Source: Histoplasma ohiense
Taxonomy: Eukaryota > Ascomycota > Eurotiomycetes > Onygenales > Ajellomycetaceae
Direction of reading: 5' to 3'
NCBI GenBank assembly: GCA_017607445.1
Contig: JAEVHH010000003.1
Span: forward strand, 6,138,001 to 6,202,000
DNA length: 64,000 nucleotides
Each line of letters starts with the position of its first letter. Position 1 is the stretch's first letter. The notes under the pieces were generated by a model, which saw only the letters and a program-made list of their open reading frames with translations, made no database searches and was not told the DNA's origin. Of the stretch, positions 1 to 11,210 are shown in pieces. The translations under genes were made by a program, and so were the position numbers.

Positions 1-692
1 TTATTTCCCAGCTTGGATACATCGCCAACTTGTTCTCTTCAAACCCCGCAAAAGTAACAAGCGCGGCAAATGTTGCCGGCTTTTATATCCTGAACAACCT
101 CTTTGTTCTTGCCTTCGTCCTTCTCTGGGTCCGATCCAAGTTCTGGGGCGCAGAGATCATTGATATCGCAAATTTGATCAGTCAAGGCATCGTGTACTGG
201 AAACATCATGATCTGCCCCTTGACATTCACCTTCCCGCAGTGGCTGGTCCGTATGCTTGGACTCTGTCAACGCTCTTCTGGAACGGAGCTGTTGCAGTCG
301 GAGGAGACAATACCCCCAAGAGGATCGTTGCTAATGTGTTCATCTGGGTCATGTTTGTTTTTGGCCAGGGCCATATCGCGCGGAGGGGTGATTTTGCCTA
401 TGGATACTCCTTGAGCTTGTTGACGCTATGTAAGTTTTTTGTCTTCGCTGACTTTACATCTGCAATCATGCGCTGATCACAAGTTACACCTACAGCCCTG
501 GCTCTCAAGCAGTTCTCCCTCAAAATCATTTCACTTCAGTGGATCTTCGCGTTTGTGATCTTCGGTGTTTTCTTCGTCACCTCACTCTCTGCCTCTGTGG
601 CCAAATACCACAATAGAGACTTCTTCTTCCGCAGCTTTGCTGAGCCAGTTGACTCTACTGATCGCGAACGCCAGCCACTTCTCAGCGAGTGA
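1..692 (+). CDS. DUF1774-family multi-pass membrane protein, 3' part (start outside window)
   Basis: The frame is open from base 3 to the left edge, so the start lies outside the window. Exons are 3-429 and 496-692, joined over a 66-nt intron (GTAAGT...CTACAG); the split codon becomes Ser. The visible ~207 residues are strongly hydrophobic, with about four membrane segments. They include NLFVLAFVLLWVRSKFW, GPYAWTLSTLFWNGAVAV, a segment around FIWVMFVFGQGH, and QWIFAFVIFGVFFV. The tail is polar and acidic and ends ERQPLLSE. The order (ILNNL, WVRS.FW, GP.AWT, NIFIW-like, LQWIFAF) matches my memory of the fungal DUF1774 family, whose function is unknown. The protein probably sits in an internal or plasma membrane. 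It converges with the aminopeptidase gene. CpG content is normal and there is no sign of decay. Confidence 0.8.
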
Positions 693-1696
693 GGATGTAG
701 GCATGGCCACCCCGTTGAAGACCAGATCGAATTGGTTTTTCGGTAGTTCGACGAACCTGGTGGCATCGACATGCTTTGACGTTTTCCTGTTGTCTTCCTT
801 TTATGCCCGTTTAACCCCCAGAACTACAATGCGACTCGAATGATCCCGATTTATAAATAACTTCGCACAACCCGTTTTTCAAAACGAAGGAGCACTTGAC
901 TGGCTAAAAATCCCCTTAACCCTTTTTTATTCTTACCAGACGAACGGTTTTGGTGATGATGAAGGCGTGAAATAGTCGGCTTGACATTAGCTGAATAAAA
1001 TACCGTGAACGATGGGGGAAAAGCTGAAAATCGATTTTCCCGGAAAAAGGAATGTTGGTAAACTCAACACACGGCTGAAATTTGCAACGTTGTTCCGAAA
1101 GGGACGATAAGGTCAAAAATTTCTTTCCCTCAGATTGGAAATTTACCAGACTATGCCTCAATTTGAACATATTAGTGGGACTGTGGGACTGTGAAAAGGG
1201 ACGTGTTTTTTAAGGGTGGGAAAGAGAGGGCTCACCAAATCGTTACTGCTCTTCCCACTCCCGGCTCCCTTTCTTTTATATTTTTATTTTGATCAATATT
1301 TCCTTATTTCATATCATTCATTGCTGCTTCTGCCGCTATTATATTAGTTAGTTTTGCATCCTTTGTTCAATGTTAGTACATATCACATACTCAAAACAAC
1401 AAGGCCTTCTCTACACTTCTTCCTTCCTTTTGTTGCTAACTGGAAATGCATGCCTCAAGTCAATCTTATTCCCCCTTCTGTTTTTGGTTTTGTTTTTGAT
1501 TTTTGATTTTTGATTTTTGCATCATCATCATTCTGTTTCGTACGTGATATCGAACAGTTAACTTAATAATTGCGTTCAAATAACTAATTTGATAAACATA
1601 CTAGTGACATAAACTTATATTCGTTGATTAGAATGATAACACCCTGGTACTAGTAGTATCTAGTAATCTTTTACCTGCAAGCAGAAGATTCGATAG

Positions 1697-1698
1697 TT

Positions 1699-1732
<34 letters not shown>
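1697..1732. repeat. T-run/A-run homopolymer palindrome
   Basis: About 22 T followed at once by about 14 A, a self-complementary tract. It could form a foldback or a nucleosome-excluding element between the two convergent genes. Exact lengths are unreliable because homopolymers are prone to sequencing error. Confidence 0.7.
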
Positions 1733-2369
1733 TTTGCTTTGGTCGATACATACACACAGTGTATGTTAGTTAGGCTTCTTTCGTACCTCCCTCTCTCCTT
1801 TTTCTTCTCGCGCTCAGATACTACCGCATGTCATAATTTGTTGTATCTAGTTCTAGTAATGCTTTGGCGGATATGCTCTTTGTGAGAAGCTGGGGGGGGG
1901 AGGGGGGGAGGGAATGAAGACGTAAAGGAGGGATACGGGAATATTTATTGTAGACGAAAAAAATAGTGAAGGGAAAAGGGAGAGTGGAAAATGAGGGGAA
2001 AATCGTCGCCGCAATATTAAAAAAAAAGGGGGAATAGAAAAGAAAAGAAACCAAAGCCTGAAGAAAAGGAAATATGAGTAGTTGGGGTGGATTTTTGCCA
2101 TTATTTCTAGGTAAGTTTGTTTTATCACATTCCGCGTTGCGTGGAGGAGAGTCTTTCAGTATATATATCAGAGAAACGATTTGAGTAGGATAGAGGGGGG
2201 AGAATTGCAGGGTGGTGAACCACTCAATCCTGACACATTGGCATAATAATGTATGTCAATTTTGTCGGTGTTAGTTCAATCCCAGACTGTTTCCCATAAG
2301 AATAACGGAAGAATATTGAAAGAAAAGAAAAGAAAAGAAAGCCGTGTAGATCGTCGAGCCGTAGGAATA

Positions 2370-2407
2370 ATGATGATGATGATGATGATGATGTTGGTGA
2401 TGATGAT
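2370..2407. repeat. (ATG)n microsatellite
   Basis: Eight clean ATG units followed by an interrupted TTGGTGATGATGAT tail. It lies just beyond the LAP1 stop codon, so it is probably in the LAP1 3' UTR, where it reads (CAT)n on the sense strand. Confidence 0.8.
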
Positions 2408-2492
2408 AAAATATGCACGAAACTCTGTATACCTCCAAAGGGATTCAGGCGCGTGATCCAATGTCTATTTCTAGTTTCCTAATTTTTACCCT

Positions 2493-3844
2493 TTATAGAT
2501 CTGCAAATGCAAGCTCATAAACTAATCCAAGCGTCATCTTCGCATGTTGGAGCATGTGGTTGAAGTCGAGGGAGCTGACCTCGTCTCGTGTCGAGTGAAT
2601 GAGTTTACTGGAGTATTCGAATTTAGACTCGATGACGAAGGCAGAGGGGTAGCCGTATCGGCTGGCGGAGGCGTGGTCGGAACAAGCGTACCCACACTTT
2701 GTGAGGACGTAGGATATTCCGCAGTACTGTTGTTTTTTCCCGGGTGGAAATGATGGGTTCGTTAACATACATTGTACCTAAAGAAAATTTGTTTAAAGGA
2801 CGCATGGATATATATTTATATATATATATATATAGCATGCTGCGTGTTGTTTGGAAGGAAACTCACCCCAGTGACCACCCTCTTAATAAAATTAGTCAGC
2901 CCTTCATCAACAAAGTCTGTGATGATGCCAACGGAATCCACATGTCCGGCATTCATTGTCCCCTTTGAATAGCCGGTCATATCCTGCTGAAGCATCGACT
3001 TGACATCCCTATTATCCTGTTTGTACTGGGCGAATACAGCTTGAGATCCCAACAAACCGGCTTCCTCTGCAGAGTACCAATGGAATTCAACCGTGTTTGG
3101 CGCCTGACCCTGTGCAACGGCTTCTGACTTGAGCAGGACGCGCAGTGCCTCAAGAATAGTGGCTGTCCCACTGCCGTCATCATCTGCACCAGGAGCAGGT
3201 AGAATCGATGGCATTAACAAATTGATGCTGTCCTGATGTGCACCGACTACAACGGTCTTGTTGGTTTGGCCAGGGATAGTTGCGATGATACTGAACTGGC
3301 CCCAGGGGTGCTCGAATTTCTCAACCCTCGCCTCCGTTGCTGAAGATTCCTGGATGGTCTTCTCAATCTGCTCGAACAACCAGATTGCAGACTGCCGGCC
3401 ACTCTCGGATTTATAGTATCTCGTATAGAAGGAGGTGAATTTAGTTAGAAATGTTTGCAATCTATTCTTGGATAGGCTGGAGGCTAATTTCTTGACGTGG
3501 GCTACATTCTGTAGCTCTGTGGGGAAAGTGACGGTAGTCTGGGCGAAGGTTTTAGGGAATACATTCTGCTCGGCCTCGGCGGTGATGTCGAAAAACCTTC
3601 GGCCATCCTATAGGAGTATTAGCAAAATACACAGGGTTGACAAGGGGACTGAAAAACATACCCGTCTCAGTCCCCATTTCTCCTCCTCAGTAACCCAGCG
3701 AGTATCACCGGGGCCAAGCTCGATCAGAAACTTCCCAAGATGCACATCCTCAATAGTGTCACCAATGGGCTTTTGATCAGGAACCGCTGCCACAATCGTT
3801 GTTGAAGCCGCGACGCCCAAGCTCAGCAAGCTGGGAAACTTCAT
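2493..3844 (-). CDS. LAP1: Secreted leucine aminopeptidase 1 (M28 zinc metallopeptidase)
   Basis: A secreted di-zinc aminopeptidase that removes N-terminal residues from peptides outside the cell. I rebuilt three exons: 3844-3662, 3607-2867 and 2777-2493. The introns are GTATGT...TATAG (54 nt) and GTGAGT...TTTAG (89 nt); all exons are multiples of three, giving 402 residues. Residues 1-20 form a signal peptide (MKFPSLLSLGVAASTTIVAA) and a propeptide follows. Metal and catalytic residues are in the family order: His185 (GAHQDS), Asp203-205 (PGADDDGSG), the catalytic Glu pair Glu242-243 (SAEEAG), Asp270 (QQDMTG) and His343 (SDHASAS). All key residues are present, so it should be active. Intron 2 contains a (TA)n tract. 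The start is the only ATG that gives a signal peptide. The next gene upstream is divergent, about 2.1 kb away. Confidence 0.93.
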
Positions 3845-4059
3845 CGTAGCGTGCAGAGCAGTCTATTCCAAGGTAGAGAAGGAAGCTTCAACGTGATACC
3901 GCAACTGATGTGATTGGACCTATGCGAGGGAATAAACTGGAGATAACGAATTGACAAGTATGAAACCGCAGGCAGCACAGATGCAATGATAGAACATAGA
4001 ATATAGAACCGTTGGATTGGAAGGTGGACGAGGAATGCCACGATGAGCGGTGGATGATG

Positions 4060-4084
4060 GACGACGACGACGACGACGACGACG
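4060..4084. repeat. (GAC)n microsatellite
   Basis: Eight GAC units about 220 bp upstream of the LAP1 start, so probably in the LAP1 promoter or 5' UTR. Confidence 0.8.
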
Positions 4085-4426
4085 AAGGACTGTGCCGGCA
4101 TTGGCTGATCAGCCGCTTGCCGATGGGGCTAATTTTAGGGTCTAGCCCGAGCGGGGCAAGCGCCGCCAAGCCGGGATTTCTCCCGCTCTACTGCTATTCT
4201 TGGCGGGGCAAATCGTGATGAAAAATACAGATCTGTATATAACGCCTTGATTACCTCAACAACCTCGTGATGTAGAGCTGCTGTCCCTCTGCTTGCCGTG
4301 CATCTCTGATCCATCGGTGGGGTGATGAAAGCTAGACAATGAATTAATTACACTGAGCTTGGGAAGGGCTTGTTCCTAGATAACCTTACTCAAGTGATGG
4401 GCGGCATTTTGCTTCTTCCAGTCGTA

Positions 4427-4454
4427 GTAAACTATAAAACTATTTATAGTTTAC
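4427..4454. repeat. Perfect inverted repeat, 11-bp stem, 6-nt loop
   Basis: The arms GTAAACTATAA and TTATAGTTTAC are exact reverse complements around the loop AACTAT. It lies in the divergent promoter region. I see no terminal structure or target-site duplication that would make it a MITE. Confidence 0.75.
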
Positions 4455-5059
4455 CAGTTACAAATATTTTTAGAAAGCTGTTTTGGCTCTGGGAGGCAAT
4501 TCGCAAAAGAAAAGCCATACAGGATAAACTGTAGAAGAGCTCGTAGTAATGAATAACCCCATGCTGATACGGATATTCCGAGTTCTGTGAGCCTGGACAC
4601 GTCGTGATCAAGTCATTGCGGTAAGATCACACATGTAAGAAAACATACACATTACTGGGATTCATCGGTGACGGCTTCGGCAAAATCATCTGAGAAAAAG
4701 GGAATGGGAGGAAAGCAAGAACAGGAAACAGAGGAAGACAAACGCCCTATTGCGAAATATCTAAACCCAGCATCAGAGAGCGGGAGCATACCTGTCCGCT
4801 AGGTGGATGCGTTTCGGTTTATCCTACGAATTATTGAGAAGTCCAGTTCAGAAATTTCTTATGCAGCGTGCGAGTATATCAACGGTATAGCTCCTTCTCC
4901 AGTTCATGTAGGGGGCTCATCGCGATGACTAGAATTGCGGCGTAAACGAGAGAAGCCTCAGCCCAGACACCAGGGTTTTTGTTCCTTGTCGTTTTCTTGT
5001 GTAGGAATTGTATCCATGAGTTAGAGTTGGACAGATCCTGTAATGTATGTACGTACGCT

Positions 5060-5073
5060 GTACAGATCTGTAC
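5060..5073. other. 14-bp perfect palindrome in a GTAC-rich cluster
   Basis: GTACAGATCTGTAC is a perfect palindrome inside a 45-bp stretch (5042-5085) where GTAC occurs repeatedly. It may be a dimeric transcription-factor site or chance. Confidence 0.5.
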
Positions 5074-5957
5074 TGTACATGTACCTCTTCGGATGCTCTA
5101 AAAGCGCGTTCTAGTCAAGCCTCATCTGGTAGCGCCTGTCTATTCCCAGAGCCCATTAAAAAAAAAAAAAAAAAAAAGGGTGCTATTCCTCGAGAGTCCG
5201 ACTGAAACCAAAGTGTTGGGGTTGGGGAGGGTCATTCCTTTGAGTGAGAGCAACTCATCTTGTAGCACGAAGGCGACTGAATGAGAAGAGTGAAAGTCGT
5301 CCTCCCTGAGCAAATTCTGCGGGGACCAGCTTCGAGTCATACGAATGCAGGGATAGTCTTGGCGAGAGTCATCGTAATTGGAATAAATGGCGTTCGATGC
5401 GTTCTCACTGCCGCTGTCCTTCTCTCCAAATGCTGCAAGTTTTGACATCCAGCGGTAATTAACTAGAACTAGTATTGAATGAATCAAGCAACCTGAGATG
5501 CAAATTGACGGTGGGCCAAAACATAGTTTTATCAAGCAGTGAGTTCAGGCAATGGAACTTTCCAATCCAATCCCTGCTGAGGGCGCGCAGGATGGATCTG
5601 GTGAGCCGTTCGTGTTAGGAAGTTCCAGGGCTAGCTGGGCTGGCAATTAGCAATCGTTAGTTGGCATGATGTGCGATGACTCAGCTGCATGACTCAACCC
5701 TCAGTTATGATTGGCCAGCACATCCCAACCATCGCTGGGTGTTGAACTTGTGCTCCATCTCCTTCTCCCTTTAAAAGCCCGCTCCCGCAGCATTCCTTGT
5801 CCAGGCCAGCTGAATCCCGCTCGCTTTATCAAGTGGAAGACTCAATTCCATTCCAGAGGCTATTGCCCCCTCATATTTCGGTTTCACCCCTCGTTTGCGG
5901 TCCAATTTGGGAGATTCGACGCGCTTATCTGGCCACATTCAATTGCTACCGCTCGTT

Positions 5958-7616
5958 ATGGCTATTCATCCAACGCTCCATACTGAAGGGTCTCTGACGC
6001 CACAACATGCCCAGATGATTTCTGGCTGGCTTCAACAATCCTCCCAGTCTATCCACAGTGACGGAGCTGGAGTTAACCCCACTGCAAGAGTGCCGGGAAC
6101 CTCAGTTTCCCTAGCAATCCCCTTGGACGAGGAGCACACTCCACTCACCAGCTTGCCATTACGTGTAAGGACAACTGCCAATGGCGATACAAACTTCCAT
6201 GTCGCCTCTTCTGCCACGTATACTCGCAAGGAACCACTCCGCCGCGATAGTCTGAAAAGACGCGATGCCCTCCTGAAAGGCAAGGACGGAAGCCGCCGTA
6301 GACAGCGCTGGGAAAATGGTATGTACAGAACCCACCTGTGTGCCTAGTCACATGCAACACCCGCATCGTTAGGGCTATGCGCCTATGTCGCATGTAACAG
6401 CCCCGAGCGGCTAATGGCCCGAACCACCAAAACCCCCATGAATAATTTATGACTATTCCTTCCACCACCGCTGCTTTATGTCATCATTTATGCACGCCTT
6501 GCAGCTCAAAACATCGAACTATTAAAATTAGCGGGGCTGACAAGACGCCTGTCCACTACTTTCTTGGACTCTTCTGCTCGTTTCCCAGACCGCCTTCTTC
6601 ATAATCCTTGGGCTCAACCACCCTCTGCGATCGATTGGCAGGTCCAGCCCACCTACCAGCGCCGTACGGTTCCATATTACTTAGCTCCGCTGTGGGATTC
6701 CCACTTCGCGGCTAGGGAACAGGCTAAAAGCAGCAACAAGCCCCTCAAGGCCAATCATAAGGATGGTAGTCCGGATGTTCAATCCCAGATCCCCAAGGAT
6801 CTGCGGCTGAAATTAAAACATGCTCGAGCTGCCCGTGGGTTATTGCGCGATCTTGAGGAGAAAATTCGCCTGTTTGTCCAAAGGTATTATGAGAAGCAGG
6901 TTGTTTCGGCACAGGATGAGGACGAGGTAGAGTTGGATGGCGCCCCGTCTCTTCTTTCCGATGAGGAAAAATGGGAGAAGCTGCAAGACAAGGCGGAGAC
7001 CGAGACCGAGACGGAAAAAGAGTGTGATTCTGATGATGACGAAATTGTATTCGTCGGTAGAAAGGGGCGGATGCTCGATGCGTCAGCAAACCATAATCGG
7101 ACAACGAAGATCATTCATTCCGATGTCGACAGGCCAGCTAAGGAGAAAGTTGGTGAGAAGATGGTTTTCGAAAGCCTAGAGGAGGATCGCGCTGCTGGCT
7201 TCGGGTTCGTCCTAAATGAATCAATTTTTCCTTCCTCACTCTCACCTCATTCTCTCCGAAATGTTTCCCCATTTGCCCCTCAGCTTCTTTGTTCGCTTCT
7301 TCGAGACCAAACTAACCAATCTCCATCCAGCCGCTGGCTGGTCCACTCTCTCGCCTCCTACTACGGCCTGCGCACCTGGTCCGTTACAGTCGGCAATCCC
7401 GCCCGTCGCGAGGCGTACGTTGGCATCAATCATCCACAGCCCGCCAAGCATCATCAGCAGCAGCAGCTGAATCGTCGGGATACTCTGCCCTCAAAGATGC
7501 CGGGAAATAATAGCTCGCCCATACCTGCAGTCGGACGTCATGTTGCAAAAGCAGCAAGAGGTCAACGGGACGACATACTCCCTCAGCCTCTGTGGGTGGC
7601 TGTTGGCGTCTCTTGA
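5958..7616 (+). CDS. R3H-domain protein with R3H-associated N-terminal domain
   Basis: A predicted single-stranded nucleic-acid-binding protein; its exact role is unknown to me. Exons are 5958-6318, 6589-7204 and 7331-7616, giving 420 residues. Intron 1 is GTATGT...CCCAG and joins G|AC into Asp, restoring the conserved run RRQRWENDRLLHNPWAQPP. This region, with YTRKEPLRRDS and YYLAPLWD, is the R3H-associated domain. A charged middle follows, with an acidic (TE)n stretch and SDDDEIVFVG. Exon 3 opens with the R3H core, RWLVH (Arg327, His331), then SLASYYGLRTWSV. The tail is Gln- and Pro-rich. Intron 2 (7205-7330) has a weak donor (GTTCGT), is 126 nt, a multiple of three, and holds no stop, so its retention would still be in frame. 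The start is the first ATG in frame with the conserved block. Confidence 0.85.
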
Positions 7617-7990
7617 CTTTATTTTAGTTGATAGATTGCCGCTTCTGTGGTTGGGAGAGCGATTTGTAAACTAGGGAGGTGGCGATTGCTGCTGTGTGCC
7701 ATTCTGCGTTTGTGTCTTCATTCTAGAGAGAAGATTTTTTATTATTTCCGTGCCTATTCTATTTTAATTCCGTGTCTTTTTTTCGTCGTTGATACTTTGT
7801 GGGCTTTTACCTCCTTTGGGAATAAGAGGGTTATGGCAACAGTTCACTCGTACACGTCTTATGAAGTGTGCGGTACACAAACTGCGTTAATCCACCCTGA
7901 TTCTTGTTCTTGATTTTAGATGTATGGAGCAGAGATTTCATTCATGTTGGGGATGTTACAAGAAATGAGAGAAAGAAGTGCGAAGAAGAG

Positions 7991-8033
<43 letters not shown>

Positions 8034-11006
8034 TGTTGACATCAACATATATATCATTTTCATATTCTCTACATAAATTTGTTTTTTGCCCGAATATTCG
8101 CATTTGCCAATTTTTCTTGTTTTTCGATGGTTGAAATTTACTGATCAAAGCGCAATTGCTATGCTATGCGTGCCGGAATATCTTCGACCGGGGCCTGTTT
8201 ACATATCAGACGTATCCACCGTCCCGTATGGGAGCCGGCAAAGAGGAAAATAGGAGCATATATCAGCCCGCATGTTCCGAGACGAACAGGGAACGAGAAA
8301 ACGACAACTGTATATACATACAGCACGGTGTAATAGGCAGTTCAGCATGAGGAACACATATCTGCTACATTCTAGCAGACGTGACGCGGTTTAATGAAAC
8401 CAGGACGACCGGGAAGAATATACTGATCCCAGTCAGTGCCCTGACTGAGATTTTCCCAGACGTATCTCCTTGTTTTCTGTGAAATACCAGCCGCCCTTTC
8501 TTTTCGTAATTGTCATCATGAAGCAAAAGCTCATTTTCCATTTCATTGCAACCGTTGCCTGCGGGAGAGTTTCTGCGACGGGCAGCAGGCTGTACTTCTG
8601 CTAGCTTTTCTAGATCTATTTTTTTCAGTTTTCTCATTTTTACGACTTATTTTCTGTTACGTTGCCCACCTCTTTGACACCCAGGGTTCGCAGCACTACG
8701 ACTAGCCAGCGCTTATGTCGTGATATGTTGGTGGCCCTCCTCACGTTACTGAGGGACGCAATTTTGGATGCAGGGCAACAGCGACGCGTCAATTAATGAC
8801 CGTTCGTAGGAGTTAGGCATCGTTGAAATGCATTCGACAATGGGGATTTGTTTTCTTCTCAACACCTCTCTTCCCTTGCCCATTCTTGTTCTCAACGAAT
8901 GCTGAGAATCCTTATCGATCGTCAAACAAACCAAATTTTCAACCGGGAAACACCTCCGAGCCTGGTCTCTTGGATTGTCTGGTTGATCATCAGAAATTGC
9001 ACAGGAATTTAGGCTGCTTCCGCATGAGAGGGAGATGCGTGGTGAACTTGAACGACTCTCCTGAGCGGTTGATGGACATGTTGAACAAGCAATATCTATT
9101 TGCCTTCACTGACTCTTAAAGGCGATTCAACACCGGAATAATCTCTCTTCTATTAAGTATTTATACCGCTGCAGCTCATCGTGTATGTAACCAACAAGTA
9201 ATACTACTTACTCACACCTTGGAATAAAGCTCTTCTGATATTTCGACCCGCTCTTGAAAACAGGTTAATAACGCACGAATAATCCACTGTATCACACATA
9301 TTCTATGCCGCCTCCGTTCCTTTCTCCTCACCACCTCGCCTTCTGAGCAAAGTCCCCAAGTCTTTCCCACTCCTACAAACGTACGATGCACTGAACTCAT
9401 ACCATCGGCACCCTGCGGTTCGCGATGACTGCAGCCACTCCCGCTTCCTCTTTCCCAATATCATCTAAAAATACCCGCAGTTGAACAAGCTGGCCGACGG
9501 ACGTGAGATCCCTTGAAACAATGCCTCAAACGAGGCCGTTTCAGAACCCAAGCTGTGGCGGATGGCAGAGGGCCTAGCTTCGACAAACGGCTTTCGAAGT
9601 TGGGCTCGTTGAACAAGCCCCCAATGAAGGAGCGGAAGATGCCTGCTTCTGGCTCCTGAGCTGCGAGGGACCTAGCGTGATGTTGAATGCATGACACGTC
9701 CTGAGGGTTTGTGCTTCGGGTGTTAGCAGGTTGAATGTCACGGAGTGAAGCGGGATCGGTGCAGATGCAGGAGTTACTTTGCACAATTATTGGCTTGCTG
9801 GATGATGGGAAAGATAAAGGTACAAGTGCGAGTGGGGAATGTGTTTGCAACGTAGCATTTGGGATATGGATTGCTTACACTTTTGAGGAGATTCATGAAT
9901 TCGGCAAAGAGAATCGATAGTTTTATTAATGCTAGGTAGAGACGGAGTGAGTATTGAAAATTGCCTTTGACGATCTAATATTTTCTTCTTTTTCCTTCTA
10001 TTATACTCTTGAAAGCTTCGATCTAGGTATAATCAGACTAACTCTATGGACAGGCTCAGTGAAAAGAAAATGTTGTATACAATCTACATATCCAGATACT
10101 ATTCAAGGACTTGCAATTGTTGATTTGTTTCTGCCAATGGGTTAATTGTCATTTAATTGATGACGGGAATAGCTCGATGCTTCAATATACTTCAAATATA
10201 TCTAGGGATAAATTGGAAAGTGTGGTGCTTATTCTTCTCCGTTTTCTCTTTCACTTCCCCCCTAGAAAAGGGCGGGCAATGCGTTCTCATTCACGTTACT
10301 TGTGGCAAAGGATGGAAAGGCAATTCATCCGCTCCCTTCACGCCTGCGAGGTGGCAACGTGCTTGTACATGGTCTCATCTAACATCCACTTAGGAATTTA
10401 AATGCGCTTACGGGAGATTGTCAGACATGAGCGTGTAAATACATATGCATGTTTGTATCCACATGTACAAGCGTCGTGATCTTGAAGTAACCCCGGATAG
10501 CTACTTTCTAATACCTGACTATATGTACGAACATGTACATCTACAATACATGCTAACTATATATTGCCCTGGGAAGCGAGAAAGGGTAATTGAGGAGAGG
10601 ATAATGGCAAACATAGCAGGCAACGTAATCCCATAGCACAAATAAAAACAAATAACCGCGCCCATCGAGATTGCTATCCTCCTGTTGTGCTCTGAAAAGT
10701 TGAGAAGAAGCATCTACAATATACAGCGATATCGCACAACAGGTGCCTGTATCCCAACTCCTGAGTAACATGCGACTGGTAAAGAAAAAAAAGGGGCATC
10801 AGATAAGTTCCATAGCCCCTTTATGTAGTTTATACTTTTGTATAAAGTTCTGTCATTCTTCACCATTATTTTTACATACGCAAATAGTCCTCCTACCCTC
10901 CTTGATAAGAACTATATCTAGCAGATTTAATTTCTCTCCTTCGTTTTCCTTTACCTTCCCCCTGGAAACTACGTGCACTACTTGTCCACGGAGAGGATAT
11001 CTAAAC
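7617..11006. other. Long intergenic region, no supported gene
   Basis: About 3.4 kb. It contains the R3H 3' UTR, a (GA)n tract (7997-8030), AT-rich stretches and scattered small frames. The best is a 90-codon minus-strand ORF at 8365-8637 with a true ATG (MRKLKKIDLEKLAEVQPAAR); I could not match it to a family. Minus-strand frames at 9461-9850 and 9574-9786 overlap each other and lack ATG starts. No tRNA-like cloverleaf was seen. A non-coding transcript cannot be excluded. Confidence 0.5.
7997..8030. repeat. (GA)n microsatellite
   Basis: Seventeen GA units about 380 bp past the R3H stop, probably in its 3' UTR or just beyond. It gives rise to spurious Arg/Glu and Ser/Leu repeat frames on the two strands. 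Confidence 0.85.
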
Positions 11007-11210
11007 ATGAAGCTCCTTTACCCCCTTGCCACCGCCCTCCTCACCCTCACTGCAACCACCAAAGCCGCTCCACAACTGCCGCTGCCACTTGACACCGTGA
11101 CCGGCATCGTTGGCAGCCTTCCTGTTGTAGGGGGCATTGTCGGCGGCGGACCCCCGGTTAAAGTTCGACAAGCTCCGGATGAAGACGGCGGGGATGCGGA
11201 CAGGAAGTGA
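11007..11210 (+). CDS. Small secreted protein, 67 aa, unknown function
   Basis: Single short exon. The N-terminus is a clear signal peptide (MKLLYPLATALLTLTATTKA, cleavage likely before AP). The mature part is about 47 residues, rich in Gly, Val and Pro (TVTGIVGSLPVVGGIVGGG), with a short acidic tail ending DRK. There are no cysteines, so this is not a disulfide-rich effector. The 200 bp upstream is pyrimidine-rich, as in fungal promoters and leaders. The ATG at 11007 is the only one that yields a signal peptide; the longer open frame above it is leader. I do not recognise a family. A further 3' exon is possible but no strong donor precedes the stop. Confidence 0.6.
   Translation: MKLLYPLATALLTLTATTKAAPQLPLPLDTVTGIVGSLPVVGGIVGGGPPVKVRQAPDEDGGDADRK

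Larger units (their letters stand above)
693..2492. other. Convergent intergenic region (3' sides of two genes)
   Basis: About 1.8 kb lies between the DUF1774 stop and the LAP1 stop, so it holds two 3' UTRs. It is AT-rich with long homopurine/homopyrimidine stretches: a T/A homopolymer at 1697-1732, a G/A-rich block around 1890-2070, and a trinucleotide run at 2370-2407. Short open frames here (for example 1853-2128 on the minus strand) are low-complexity artefacts. I see no RNA gene. Confidence 0.6.
3845..5957. other. Divergent intergenic region between LAP1 and the R3H gene
   Basis: About 2.1 kb holding the promoters of LAP1 (minus) and the R3H gene (plus). It includes a (GAC)n tract at 4060-4084, a perfect 11-bp stem hairpin at 4427-4454, a GTAC-rich palindrome cluster at 5042-5085 and an A20 run at 5158-5177. 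A pyrimidine-rich leader precedes the R3H start. The 5140-5535 minus-strand frame runs through the A-tract and looks accidental. No tRNA or conserved gene was recognised. Confidence 0.6.

Noticed and set aside
6745..7104. Minus-strand ORFs over the R3H gene
   Set aside because: They are shadows of the (GAG/ACC) acidic-repeat coding region of exon 2.
7904..8148. Arg/Glu- and Ser/Leu-repeat ORFs
   Set aside because: Products of the (GA)n microsatellite read in both directions.
8365..8637. 90-codon minus-strand ORF with ATG
   Set aside because: No family, no splice signals and no promoter features beyond chance. Mentioned in the intergenic entry but not called a gene.
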